From positions 124,001-188,000 of the forward strand of contig NZ_JYMT01000003.1 in NCBI RefSeq assembly GCF_000938305.1: 64,000 nucleotides of DNA, in the 5' to 3' direction. Numbering within the stretch: the stretch's first letter is position 1; the number at the start of each line of letters is the position of its first letter. Source of the stretch: Bradyrhizobium sp. LTSP885. Its GTDB lineage: Bacteria; Pseudomonadota; Alphaproteobacteria; Rhizobiales; Xanthobacteraceae. A program made the position numbers and the translations under genes. The notes beneath the pieces were generated by a model that saw nothing but the letters and a program-made list of their open reading frames with translations, had not been told where the DNA came from and searched no databases. Below are positions 19,677 to 28,704 of this stretch, piece by piece.

Positions 19677-20861
19677 GTGCTCTCGACGGTCAACGTCCCG
19701 GTCCGCGGCGGTCCTGCATTTCCGCCGTCCATGCTGCTGAAAAACCTGTCGCCGCCGGCCGGCCGGCCGATGGCGCCGGACGATCGCGCCTCGTGGCAAC
19801 GGCGCGGCGCCAACAGCCGGCTACGGGTCGGGGCCTTCATCTGCTGCACCGGCTCGCCCGGGGTCTGGGGTCCGTGCGCCACCTCCAGCGCGCAGCTCGC
19901 GGTCGCCGAAATCAACAGGCGCGGCGGCATCCTCGGACGCGAGATCGAGCTGTCGGTCTATGACGCCGGCGGACCGATCGACGAGGTCGTCGATCGCGCC
20001 GAGCAGGCGATTGCGTTCGACGAGGTCGATCTCATCATGGGCATGCACACCAGCGCGGTCCGCGTCGCGCTGCGTGACCTCATCACCCGCAGCCGAATCC
20101 CCTACATCTACACGCCGGTCTATGAGGGCGGCGAGCGGACGCCGGGCGTCATCGCGATCGGCGAGACGCCGCGCTGGCAGAGCCGGCCGTCGATCCATTG
20201 GCTGGCCGAGGCGAAGCGTGCCTCGCGCTGGTACCTGATCGGCAGCGATTATGTGTGGCCATGGCAGTCGCATCGCGCCGTGAAGCGCTACATCAAGGAG
20301 ACCGGTGGGCAGGTGGTCGGCGAGGAATTCGTGCCGCTTGGCGAAGACGATCACGAGCCGCATCTGGAGCGGATCCGCGCGGCGAAGCCCGACGTGGTCC
20401 TGATCTCGCTGATCGGCACCGACAGCATCACCTTCAACCGCGCCTTCGCCGACGCCGGTCTCGCCGCCACCACGCTGCGCTTTGCCGGCTGTGTCGACGA
20501 AACCGTGCTGCTCGGCGTCGGCGCCGACAAGACCGAGAACCTGTTCTGCGCCTCCGGCTATTTCCCCTCTGTCGGCTCGCACGCCGGCGACGATTTCAGG
20601 GATCGCTATCGCGCGATGTTCGGTGCCTTCGCGCCGCCGGTCGGGTCATGCGGCGAGTCCGCGTATGAAGGCTTCTGCTTGCTCGAGGCCGCCGCCAACC
20701 GCGCCGGCACGCTGAACATGCGGCCGCTGCTCGCGGCTGCGGACAATCTCGTCTATCGCGGGGCGCGCGGACCGGTCACCGTTCGCGACGGCCACGCCAG
20801 GATGCCGATGTATCTCGCCGAGGCCGACGGGCTCGATTTCAGGGTGATCAAGCCGATCTGA
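19677..20861 (+). CDS. AmiC-like ligand-sensing protein, tandem copy 2
   Basis: 394 aa, by eye about three-quarters identical to the preceding protein from residue ~45 on. Shared blocks include GGILGREIELS, IYTPVYEGGERTPGV and IGTDSITFNRAFA. The N-terminal ~45 residues diverge more, and neither copy has a signal peptide. GTG 19677 is chosen because its ribosome-binding context CAGACAGGAGATGGT copies that of gene 1; a longer frame starts at 19638 without support. Duplication followed by divergence suggests two ligand specificities. No AmiR-type antiterminator (response-regulator-like/ANTAR) gene is in the window. Confidence 0.8.
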   Translation: MLSTVNVPVRGGPAFPPSMLLKNLSPPAGRPMAPDDRASWQRRGANSRLRVGAFICCTGSPGVWGPCATSSAQLAVAEINRRGGILGREIELSVYDAGGPIDEVVDRAEQAIAFDEVDLIMGMHTSAVRVALRDLITRSRIPYIYTPVYEGGERTPGVIAIGETPRWQSRPSIHWLAEAKRASRWYLIGSDYVWPWQSHRAVKRYIKETGGQVVGEEFVPLGEDDHEPHLERIRAAKPDVVLISLIGTDSITFNRAFADAGLAATTLRFAGCVDETVLLGVGADKTENLFCASGYFPSVGSHAGDDFRDRYRAMFGAFAPPVGSCGESAYEGFCLLEAAANRAGTLNMRPLLAAADNLVYRGARGPVTVRDGHARMPMYLAEADGLDFRVIKPI

Positions 20862-21035
20862 CGGGAGGTGCGGCAACAATTCGGACCCGATATCCGAAAT
20901 AATGCTTGAAAAGGAAAATATTTCCGTTTTGAATAGTGTCACGAGGCAAGCGGTTCGCGATCGTCAAGCGGACCGCGGCTTCGTGCCCAGGGAACGCCAG
21001 GGTTCATCAGGGATCATAAGCTTCAGGAGAGCGCC

Positions 21036-22550
21036 GTGACAGTTGTCCTTCCCACGCCAACGCAACTTCGTGCCGTCGCCGAGCAGTGCGGCCTGAACCT
21101 GACCGATGAGGACGTGACCTCGTTCCGCGGCCTGATGCAGGGCTCGATCGAGGCCTATAATCTCGTCGGCGCGATGCCCGACGAGGTCCCCGTGGTGAAA
21201 TATCCGCGTACGCCGGGCTACCGGCCGTCGCCGGAGGAGAACCCGCGCAACGCCTGGTACCGCAAGTCGACGGTGAAGGGCGCGGCGTCCGGCAAGCTCA
21301 AGGGCAAGACGGTGGCGCTGAAGGACAACATCATGCTGGCCGGCGTGCCCATGATGAACGGCTCGGCGACCTTGGAAGGCTATATGCCGGATTTCGATGC
21401 CACCATCGTCACGCGCATGCTCGACGCCGGCGCCGAGATCGCCGGAAAAGTGCATTGCGAATCCTTCTGCATGTCCGGCGGCAGCCACACCGGCGCGGTT
21501 GGAGCCGTGCATAATCCGCACAAAATGGGCTATTCGGCCGGCGGCTCGTCGTCGGGCTCCGGCGTCGTCGTGGCGCTCGGCGAGGTCGACATGGCGATCG
21601 GTGGCGACCAGGGCGGCTCGATCCGCATGCCGTCCTCGTTCTGCGGCACCTACGGCATGAAGCCGACCTGGGGGCTGGTGCCCTACACCGGCATCATGCC
21701 GATCGAGATCTTCGTCGACCACACCGGCCCGATGACCGCGACGGTGGAAGACAACGCGCTGCTCTTGGAGGTGCTCGCCGGCGATGACGGCTACGACCCG
21801 CGCATCAAGGCGCCGAAGGTCGAGGATTACACCAAGGCGCTGGGGGCCGGCGTCAAGGGCATGAAGATCGGTATCCTCAAGGAAGGTTTTGAGCAGGCGG
21901 GCGCGGAAGCCGCGGTCAATGAAAGCGTCCGCGAGGCGGCCAAGCGCTTCAAGGACCTCGGCGCCTCGGTCGAGATCGTCTCGATCCCGATGCACATGGC
22001 GGGCCCGGCGATCTGGACGCCGATCGGCACCGAAGGCATGACCCAGACCATGATGTATGGCGACGGCTACGGCCTCAGCCGCTCCGACCTCTATTCGACG
22101 TCATTGATGGATTTCCATCGCGGGTGGCGCCAGAAGGCGGATTCGCTGTCCGAAACCACAAAGCTGTTCCTGCTGCTCGGCACCTACATCAACAACAATT
22201 TCGGCCCGCGCTATTACGGCAAGGCGCTCAACGTCTCGCGCCGCCTGACCGCGGCCTATGACAAGGCCTTCAACGACTACGACCTGCTGCTGCTGCCGAC
22301 CACGCCGATGAAGGCAACGAAGTTGCCCGAGCCCAATGCCAGCCGCGAGGATTATGTCGCCCGGGCGCTCGAGATGATCACCAACACCGCGCCGTTCGAC
22401 ATCACCCATCACCCGGCAATGTCGCTGCCCTGTGGCATGGTCGACGGGTTGCCTGTAGGCCTGATGCTGGTCGGCCGGATGTTCGAGGAATCGACCATCT
22501 ACCGCGCGGCGCACGCCTTTGAGCAGGCCGGCGACTGGAAGAAGATGTGA
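21036..22550 (+). CDS. Amidase (amidase-signature family)
   Basis: 504 aa. The Ser-cisSer-Lys catalytic triad is visible: Lys in VALKDNIML, and the serines in GGSSSGSGVVVALGEVDMA followed by DQGGSIRMPSS. The remaining fold matches aliphatic/aryl acylamide hydrolases, releasing ammonia and a carboxylate. Start GTG 21036 has CAGGAGAG upstream. The 174-base gap before it holds an imperfect palindrome (GGAAAATATTTCC, 20913-20925) that may be an operator. The gene is followed by a five-gene importer, so imported amides are probably cleaved here for nitrogen. Exact substrate unknown. Confidence 0.92.
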   Translation: MTVVLPTPTQLRAVAEQCGLNLTDEDVTSFRGLMQGSIEAYNLVGAMPDEVPVVKYPRTPGYRPSPEENPRNAWYRKSTVKGAASGKLKGKTVALKDNIMLAGVPMMNGSATLEGYMPDFDATIVTRMLDAGAEIAGKVHCESFCMSGGSHTGAVGAVHNPHKMGYSAGGSSSGSGVVVALGEVDMAIGGDQGGSIRMPSSFCGTYGMKPTWGLVPYTGIMPIEIFVDHTGPMTATVEDNALLLEVLAGDDGYDPRIKAPKVEDYTKALGAGVKGMKIGILKEGFEQAGAEAAVNESVREAAKRFKDLGASVEIVSIPMHMAGPAIWTPIGTEGMTQTMMYGDGYGLSRSDLYSTSLMDFHRGWRQKADSLSETTKLFLLLGTYINNNFGPRYYGKALNVSRRLTAAYDKAFNDYDLLLLPTTPMKATKLPEPNASREDYVARALEMITNTAPFDITHHPAMSLPCGMVDGLPVGLMLVGRMFEESTIYRAAHAFEQAGDWKKM

Positions 22551-22592
22551 GGCACTCCTTGTCGCAGACGCTGATGGGACGGATCGGACACC

Positions 22593-23450
22593 ATGGCTAG
22601 CAGTTTCGCCGCGGCGTTCGAGATCGTGAGCTTCGGGGCGATCATCGTTTTGGTCGTGCTCGGGCTCGGCATCATCGCCAGCATGATGGGCATCTTCAAC
22701 TTCGCGCAGGGCGAGTTCGTCCTGCTCGGAGCCTATGTCACCTATCTGGCGTATGCCCACGGCGTGCCGATCTGGGCCGGCATGGTCGCCGCGCCCTTCG
22801 TGGTCGGCGCGCTCGGCTTCGTGCTGGAGGCGCTGATCATCAGGCGCTTCTACGCCGCGCCGATCGTGGCGATGCTCGGCACCTATGCGCTAGGGCTGAT
22901 CATCCGCGAGAGCGTGCGCACCTTGATCGGCGGCTTCTATCTCACGGTGCCGGAGCCGATCGGCGGCTCGATCGACATCGGCTCCATCCATCTCTCGGCC
23001 TGGCGCTTTACCATCATTATCATCACGCTGCTGGTGATGGGCGCCTGCTATCTCCTGCTGTCGCGCACCAGCTTTGGGCTGCGCGTTCGGGCGACGCTGG
23101 AGAACCCGGCGCTGGCGCGGGCGTCGGGAATTTCCACACCGTTGATCTACGGCACGACCTTCGCGTTCGGCGCGGCGCTGGCCGGGCTTGCCGGCGCGCT
23201 GATCGTGCCGGTGTTCAGCCTGTTCGCCGATCTCGGCATCCGCTTCCTGATCCAGGGCTTTGTCGCCGTCATGGTCGGCGGGGTCGGATCCTTCATCGGG
23301 CCGGTCGCCGGCGCCGGCGTGATCGGCACGCTCAGCGCGGCGCTGCCATGGGTCATGTCGCCTGTCGTCGCCGACGTGCTCGTCTTCGTACTCGCCATCG
23401 CCTTCATCAAATTCCGGCCGCAAGGCCTCATTGCTGGAAAAGGGGTTTAA
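22593..23450 (+). CDS. ABC importer permease, LivH/UrtB type
   Basis: 285 aa, about eight membrane segments. It opens with IIVLVVLGLGIIASMMGIFN and FAQGEFVLLGAY, the hallmark LivH start. The cytoplasmic loop RTSFGLRVRATLENPALARA is the EAA-like contact for the ATPases. GFVAVMVGGVGSFIGPVAGA completes the family pattern. Part of the amide/branched-chain-type uptake system encoded at 22593-27196; ATG 22593 lies 42 bases after the amidase. Confidence 0.92.
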   Translation: MASSFAAAFEIVSFGAIIVLVVLGLGIIASMMGIFNFAQGEFVLLGAYVTYLAYAHGVPIWAGMVAAPFVVGALGFVLEALIIRRFYAAPIVAMLGTYALGLIIRESVRTLIGGFYLTVPEPIGGSIDIGSIHLSAWRFTIIIITLLVMGACYLLLSRTSFGLRVRATLENPALARASGISTPLIYGTTFAFGAALAGLAGALIVPVFSLFADLGIRFLIQGFVAVMVGGVGSFIGPVAGAGVIGTLSAALPWVMSPVVADVLVFVLAIAFIKFRPQGLIAGKGV

Positions 23451-23454
23451 TCAG

Positions 23455-24675
23455 ATGTCCAAAGATCGCCTCAATCTCACCCGCCGCCGCTTCATGAGTA
23501 ACTTCGCGTTCGCGACCGGTGCGCTCGCGACCGGCGTCGGAAGCTGGGTGATCCGGCCCGACTGGGCCAACGCCGCCGAAGGCCCGATCAAGGTCGGCAT
23601 CGCGACCGATTTGACTGGCCCGATCGCCTATGCCGGCAATGCCGACGCCAACGTCGCCAAGATGGTGATCAAGGAGATCAACGCCGGCGGCGGCCTGCTC
23701 GGCCGGCCGCTCGAGCTCTATATCGAGGACACCGCGTCGAACGAATCGGTCGCGGTCGGCAACGTCCGCAAGCTGATCCAGCGCGACAAGGTCGACATGG
23801 TGCTCGGCGGCATCACCTCGTCGATGCGCAACGCGATCAAGGATCCGATCGTGGCGCGCGGCAAGACGCTCTACATCTATCCGCAGCTCTACGAGGGCAA
23901 GGAATGCACGCCCTATCTGTTCTGCACCGGACCGACCCCGGCGCAGCAGTGCGACGAATTCATTCCGTGGCTGATCAAGAACGGCGGCAAGAAGTTCGCG
24001 CTGCCAAGCGCCAACTATGTCTGGCCGCACACGCTCAACGTCTATGCCCGCAAGGTGATCGAGGCCAATGGCGGCGAGGTGGTGTTCGAGGAATACTACC
24101 CGCTCGACCAGGTCGACTTCTCCTCGACCGTCAACCGCATCATCTCCAACAAGGTCGACGTCGTCTTCAACACCGTGATCCCGCCGGGCGTCGGCCCGTT
24201 CTTCAAGCAGCTCTATGAAGCGGGTTTCCTCAAGAACGGCGGACGGCTCGCCTGCGTCTACTATGACGAGAACACGCTGGCCATCAACCAGGCCAACGAG
24301 ATCGAAGGGCTGGCGAGCTGCCTCGACTATTTCAAGGTGCTGACCAAGGACGATCCGGTCAGCGCCAAGATCCAGGCGGCCTATGACAAGGACTTCCCGG
24401 GAACCTTCCTGTTCGCCGCCGGCAGCGCCGCGACCGGAACCTATCGCGGCCTGAAGCTGTGGGAGGCCGCGGTCAAGGAGGCCGGCAAGGTCGACCGCGA
24501 TTCGGTGGCGGCCGCGCTCGATCACGCCAAGATCGCCGAGGGTCCGGGCGGGCCCGCCGAAATGGTGCCGGGCCAGCGCCATTGCAAGATGAAGATGTAT
24601 ACTGCCGTCGCCAAGGGCGGGACTTACGAGGTCGTGGCACGCAGCAACGGCCTCGTCGATCCCAAGGAATGCTGA
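23455..24675 (+). CDS. ABC importer substrate-binding protein (UrtA/amide type), Tat-exported
   Basis: 406 aa. The N-terminus NLTRRRFMSNFAFATGALAT has a twin-arginine motif, so export through Tat is likely. The mature protein has the same fold as the two AmiC-like proteins upstream: GIATDLTGPIAYAGN, INAGGGLLGRPLELYIEDTA, YIYPQLYEGKECTPYLFCTG and NYVWPHTLNVYARK. The resemblance to UrtA and formamide/urea binders points to a small amide ligand. ATG 23455 lies four bases after the permease stop; an upstream start at 23431 would overlap the permease gene. Confidence 0.9.
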   Translation: MSKDRLNLTRRRFMSNFAFATGALATGVGSWVIRPDWANAAEGPIKVGIATDLTGPIAYAGNADANVAKMVIKEINAGGGLLGRPLELYIEDTASNESVAVGNVRKLIQRDKVDMVLGGITSSMRNAIKDPIVARGKTLYIYPQLYEGKECTPYLFCTGPTPAQQCDEFIPWLIKNGGKKFALPSANYVWPHTLNVYARKVIEANGGEVVFEEYYPLDQVDFSSTVNRIISNKVDVVFNTVIPPGVGPFFKQLYEAGFLKNGGRLACVYYDENTLAINQANEIEGLASCLDYFKVLTKDDPVSAKIQAAYDKDFPGTFLFAAGSAATGTYRGLKLWEAAVKEAGKVDRDSVAAALDHAKIAEGPGGPAEMVPGQRHCKMKMYTAVAKGGTYEVVARSNGLVDPKEC

Positions 24676-24683
24676 GCGGCACG

Positions 24684-25778
24684 ATGGTTGCAGCAAAGCA
24701 GGCCGTCGCTGAGCTCAGCGAAGGACCGGATGTCGTGACGGGTGAAAGTGCACCGGCCGCCAAATTGCCGGCGGGACGAGCGACGGCAGGACGAAAGGTC
24801 CTGCCGATCGTGGAAGGGCTGGTGCTGCTGATCGCACTGGTGCTGCCGCTCGTCCTGCAGGATTACCTGACGGTGTTCGCCACCCGCGTGGTCATTCTCG
24901 CGTTGTTCGCACTGTCGTTCGATCTGGTGTGGGGCTATGCCGGCATTATGAGCTTCGGCCAGGCCTTGTTCTTCGGCTCCGCCGGCTACGGCGTGGCGCT
25001 CTTGGCGCGCGATCTCAATGTCACCTCGATCTTCCTGATCCTGCCCGCCGGCACACTGATCGGGTTGACCGCGGCACTTCTGCTCGGCGGCTTCCTGCTG
25101 CTCGGCCGGCATCCGTCGAGCGTGATCTTCGTCTCGCTCGGCACCCTGACCGGATCCTACGCGGCCGACCGGCTGGCGCGCGGCTGGTACTATCTCGGCG
25201 GCCAGAACGGCATCCCGTCGATCCCGTCGCTGACGCTCGGCTCGACCGAAATCTCGGAAGGGCCGGTCTATTACTACATGGCGCTCGGCATCCTCGTCGT
25301 CGTCTATCTCTTGTGCCGCTTCCTGGTGCGCTCGCAATTTGGCCTGGGGCTCGCAGGCCTCCGCGAGAACGAGCAGCGCATCGCCTTCTTCGGCTACAAG
25401 GCGCAGCATCTGAAGGCGATCGTGTTCGCGGTCGGCGGCGCCATCGCCGGCCTTGCCGGCAGCCTCTATGCCTTCCACGAAGGCTTCGTCTGGCCCAACA
25501 TGCTGGGCGTCGTGTTCTCGACCCAGGTCGTGCTCTACGTTTTGTTCGGTGGCTCCGGCACGCTGATCGGCGCCGTCATCGGTACCGTCATCGTCGAGGG
25601 CGTCAGCTTCTGGCTGTCGGACAATTACCGCGACGTCTGGCCGATCATCCTCGGCGTGCTGCTGCTGCTCGTGATCATGTTCCGCCCGCTCGGGCTGATC
25701 TCTCTCGTGCTCGGCGAGCGCGAACGGGTCGGCAGGTTCGGCAAAGCCCCGAAGGAGACGCGCAATGCCGCTCCTTGA
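24684..25778 (+). CDS. ABC importer permease, LivM/UrtC type
   Basis: 364 aa from ATG 24684 (ATG 24669, overlapping the upstream stop, is an alternative). About ten hydrophobic segments. It contains LFALSFDLVWGYAGIMSFGQ with ALFFGSAGYGVAL, the LivM signature, and the ATPase contact loop FGLGLAGLRENEQRIAFFGY. An extended hydrophilic N-terminus of ~45 residues precedes the first membrane helix, more than is usual. Its end overlaps the ATPase gene by 14 bases. Confidence 0.9.
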   Translation: MVAAKQAVAELSEGPDVVTGESAPAAKLPAGRATAGRKVLPIVEGLVLLIALVLPLVLQDYLTVFATRVVILALFALSFDLVWGYAGIMSFGQALFFGSAGYGVALLARDLNVTSIFLILPAGTLIGLTAALLLGGFLLLGRHPSSVIFVSLGTLTGSYAADRLARGWYYLGGQNGIPSIPSLTLGSTEISEGPVYYYMALGILVVVYLLCRFLVRSQFGLGLAGLRENEQRIAFFGYKAQHLKAIVFAVGGAIAGLAGSLYAFHEGFVWPNMLGVVFSTQVVLYVLFGGSGTLIGAVIGTVIVEGVSFWLSDNYRDVWPIILGVLLLLVIMFRPLGLISLVLGERERVGRFGKAPKETRNAAP

Positions 25779-26499
25779 GGCCACAGGCATCAGCAAGATA
25801 TTCGGCAAGCTCACCGCACTGGATGGCGCTGGCCTCACCGTCGGCGAGAACGAGTTTCACGGCCTGATCGGTCCGAACGGCTCGGGCAAGAGCACGCTGA
25901 TGAAATGCGTCGCCGGCGCCGAGGTGCCGACCACGGGCAAGGTCTCTTTCGTCAACACCGACATCACCGCGTACACGCCGACCGAGCGTGCCCGCGCCGG
26001 CATGAGCCTGAAGTTCCAGATCACGTCGGTGTTGCCGACGCTGACGCTGTACGACAACATCCTGCTGGCGCTGCAGGCGCAGTCCTCGCTCTTGGACCTG
26101 GTGTTCTCGCGCACCCGCCGCGCGCTGCACGACCAGGTGATGACGATGCTGACCCAGTTCCGTCTTGCCGATCGCGCCCATGACGCCGCCGCGAATCTCT
26201 CGCACGGTCAGCAGCAATGGCTGGAGATCGCGATGGCGCTGGCCGGCAAGCCGCGGCTATTGCTGCTGGACGAGCCGACCGGCGGCATGAGCCTCGAGGA
26301 GCGCCGCGTCACCGGCGAATTGCTGCAACCGATCAAGCAGCATTGCTCGCTCGTCATCGTCGAACACGATCTGGATTTCATCCGCGACATCTGCGACCGC
26401 CTCACCGTGCTCGACCAGGGCAAGGTGCTGGCGTGCGGGACGGTCGCGGAGATCCAGGCCAACAAGAGCGTCCAGGAGATTTATCTGCGCCGTGCCTGA
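25765..26499 (+). CDS. ABC importer ATPase, LivG/UrtD type
   Basis: 244 aa. Walker A is GPNGSGKSTLMK, the signature is LSHGQQQWLEIAMAL (LSHGQ in place of LSGGQ, common in UrtD), and Walker B is LLLLDEPTGGMS. The D-loop region MSLEERRVTGELL is standard. It powers uptake with the second ATPase encoded next. Start ATG 25765 overlaps the permease end, indicating translational coupling. Confidence 0.93.
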   Translation: MPLLEATGISKIFGKLTALDGAGLTVGENEFHGLIGPNGSGKSTLMKCVAGAEVPTTGKVSFVNTDITAYTPTERARAGMSLKFQITSVLPTLTLYDNILLALQAQSSLLDLVFSRTRRALHDQVMTMLTQFRLADRAHDAAANLSHGQQQWLEIAMALAGKPRLLLLDEPTGGMSLEERRVTGELLQPIKQHCSLVIVEHDLDFIRDICDRLTVLDQGKVLACGTVAEIQANKSVQEIYLRRA

Positions 26500-27196
26500 C
26501 CAGTCATTCCTCGATATCAGGCATCTCGATGCCGGCTATGGCCGCAGCCAGGTGCTGTTCGACGTCAATATCGGCATTCCCTGGCGCGGCGGCGTCGCCG
26601 TGCTTGGCCGCAACGGCGCCGGCAAGACCACGCTGATGAAGACCATCGTCGGCGAGCTCGCAAGCTCGAAGGGCGAATTGTTCTTCGACGGCCGCGACAT
26701 CACGCGCCGCCGCACCGAGGAGCGGGTGCGCTCCGGCATCGGCTACGTGCCGCAGGAGCATTCGGTGTTCGCCCGCCTCTCGGTGCGCGACAATCTCGCG
26801 GTCGGCTCGCTGTCCAATCCGGATGCGGCGCGCGCCGTCGATCGGGTGCTGGCCATCTTCCCAAAACTCAGCCAGCGCCTCGACCAGCCTGCCGGCACGC
26901 TGTCCGGCGGCGAACGCAAGATGCTGGCAGTCGGCCGCGCCTTGCTCGGCAATCCCAAGCTCTTGTTGCTGGACGAGCCGACCGAGGGCGTCTGGATCGG
27001 CGTCATCGAGGAGATCACCGAGCGGCTGATCGAACTCGCCAAGGAGATCGCGGTCGTCATCGTCGAGCAGCATCTCGACCTCGCGCTGCGCGTCGCCGAC
27101 TACGCCTATGTGCTCGACCGCGGCCGCGTCGCGCTGCAGGGCGCCGCCGGCGAAGTGCGGAGCGATCCGGAGTTGCTGCGGTATTTGGCGCCGTAG
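26492..27196 (+). CDS. ABC importer ATPase, LivF/UrtE type
   Basis: 234 aa. Walker A is GRNGAGKTTLMKTIVG, the signature is LSGGERKMLAVGRALLG, and Walker B is LLLLDEPTEGVWIGVIEEI. The LivF hallmark GIGYVPQEHSVFARLSVRDN is clear. GTG 26492 overlaps the upstream stop by eight bases. Last gene of the importer operon; the palindromic repeat at 27215-27338 follows and may end transcription. Confidence 0.92.
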   Translation: MPDQSFLDIRHLDAGYGRSQVLFDVNIGIPWRGGVAVLGRNGAGKTTLMKTIVGELASSKGELFFDGRDITRRRTEERVRSGIGYVPQEHSVFARLSVRDNLAVGSLSNPDAARAVDRVLAIFPKLSQRLDQPAGTLSGGERKMLAVGRALLGNPKLLLLDEPTEGVWIGVIEEITERLIELAKEIAVVIVEQHLDLALRVADYAYVLDRGRVALQGAAGEVRSDPELLRYLAP

Positions 27197-27214
27197 CCGG
27201 AACAATCTCTCCCC

Positions 27215-27338
27215 CGTCATTCCGGGGCATGCGAAGCATGAGCCCGGAATCCATCAGGCCGCGGGTTTGGAGAGGAATGGATTCTCAGATGCGCAATTGC
27301 GCATCATAGTTCGCGCTGCGCGCGCCCCGGAATGACGA
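27215..27338. repeat. Palindromic intergenic repeat, CATTCCGGGG type, second copy
   Basis: Starts CGTCATTCCGGGGCATGCGA and ends CGCGCCCCGGAATGACG, with inner GGATTCTCAGATGCGCAATT pairing loosely. Same family as 2817-2908 but with a different core. Located just after the ABC importer operon. Confidence 0.75.
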
Positions 27339-27383
27339 ATGATGGGCTGTGGCTGCTGGACGGGCAAACTCAGCAGAGATCCA

Positions 27384-27776
27384 TCAAGACCCTTGCGCAG
27401 AAATCCGCTCGACCAGATGCGCACGCGAGGGGCCGGGCTGAAATCGCTCCGCGAAATATTGCGTTTCGTGGGCCACAAGTCCGTCGCGGAATTCCATGAT
27501 GCTCACGGTGTAGGACGGGATGCCGTCATAGGTCAGCACAAACTCCGTGACCCAGAGATCGCCGCTGCCGATCATCCGCCGGATCGTAAAACGCTTCTTG
27601 TTTGGCTGGACGGTTCGGCTTTCCTGGATGTTGCGCCGGCCGCGGATTCGCTCACCCGATTGCGGATATTCGAGCACGGCATCCTCATGGTAGATGTCAT
27701 GCTCGACCTCGAAATCGCTTGCGTCCGACGCATCCCAATGGCGCTGCAGCGCCGCTCGCACGGTTTGATCGTCCAT
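27384..27776 (-). CDS. NTF2/SnoaL-like family protein
   Basis: 130 aa. It starts RAALQRHWDASDASDFEVEH and contains YHEDAVLEYPQSGERIRG, the usual first helix and strand pair of the NTF2-like cone fold. WVTEFVLTYDG and VSIMEFRDGLVAHETQYFA complete the sheet. Such proteins are ligand-binding or isomerase-like, and no active site can be assigned. It is transcribed divergently from the TetR gene downstream, 192 bases away. Confidence 0.8.
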   Translation of the reverse strand: MDDQTVRAALQRHWDASDASDFEVEHDIYHEDAVLEYPQSGERIRGRRNIQESRTVQPNKKRFTIRRMIGSGDLWVTEFVLTYDGIPSYTVSIMEFRDGLVAHETQYFAERFQPGPSRAHLVERISAQGS

Positions 27777-27968
27777 TTCAATCTCCCCACTTGCGCGCCC
27801 AGCTTGGCTTCAAGGATACGCCTGTGGGACGTCCGCGACAATGCGCCGAGGCGGGCCGGATGTGTCATCACGTTGCAGGCGAAAGCCAGATACCGTGTTG
27901 CGCAAGGAGCAATCGTCTGGCACGCATCAGGGGTTCGCAAGTCCACGAATCGGAAAGCCACGCCGACG

Positions 27969-28688
27969 ATGTCTCCGGACAAACCTCTGTTCAAGATTCG
28001 CAAGCCGTCCCGCCGGGATCACAAGCCGCCTCCCGGCCCCGATATGGGAGCGCGCATCCTTGATGCCGCCGAGTTCGTGTTTGGTCACTTTGGGCTCCGT
28101 GGCGCAACCACCGCGCTGATCGCCAAGAAGGCTGGTATCGCCAAGCCGCACATCTATTACTACTTCGAGGACAAGGACGACCTCTACCGCGCCATCCTGG
28201 AGCGGGCCATGAACAAATGGGCCCGAGACATCGACAAGCTCGATGCGCATTCCGACCTCGTGACGATCCTGACCGAGTACATCGACCGCAAGGTCGATTT
28301 CTCGCGTGATTATCCTTATCTATCGCGGATTTATGCCACCGAGATCATCAGCGGTGCGCCCTATATCGGAGAATTCATCTCGAAGATATCGACGCCGCTG
28401 CTGTTGCAGAAGGTCAAGGAGGTCGACGCCTGGGCCGCGCGGGGTCTGATCGCGCCGATCAGCGCGACGGACCTGTTCTTCTGCATCTGGGCGATGACCC
28501 AGGCTTACGCCGACTTCTCCAGCCAGATGTGCATCATGAAGAAGAAGCGCGCGCTTGATGAGGCCGACTACGCCGCCGCGAAAGCCACCATCGTGCAATT
28601 GGTGCTTGGCGGGCTTGGCCTCGCGGTTGCAGGAGAGCGCAAGGCTGCGGGCCGTCCGCGCTCACGCGCAGCGCGGCCCGCCGGTTAG
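27969..28688 (+). CDS. TetR-family regulator, RutR (YcdC)-like
   Basis: 239 aa from ATG 27969. The TetR DNA-binding region reads ILDAAEFVFGHFGLRGATTA with LIAKKAGIAKPHIYYYFEDK. The C-terminal part matches RutR/YcdC: VDFSRDYPYLSRIYATEIIS and IWAMTQAYADFSSQM. RutR controls pyrimidine degradation and nitrogen use in E. coli, which fits the adjacent nucleobase permease gene. The last 20 residues are Arg/Ala-rich. The reading frame is open much further upstream, but only from here does it look like protein. Confidence 0.85.
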   Translation: MSPDKPLFKIRKPSRRDHKPPPGPDMGARILDAAEFVFGHFGLRGATTALIAKKAGIAKPHIYYYFEDKDDLYRAILERAMNKWARDIDKLDAHSDLVTILTEYIDRKVDFSRDYPYLSRIYATEIISGAPYIGEFISKISTPLLLQKVKEVDAWAARGLIAPISATDLFFCIWAMTQAYADFSSQMCIMKKKRALDEADYAAAKATIVQLVLGGLGLAVAGERKAAGRPRSRAARPAG

Positions 28689-28704
28689 AGGCGCATAGAG
28701 GGCC

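Noticed and set aside
20913..20925. AmiR-type antiterminator leader before the amidase
   Set aside because: The gap has one imperfect dyad (GGAAAATATTTCC) but no tandem hexanucleotide-loop hairpins like those bound by ANTAR proteins and no terminator stem.
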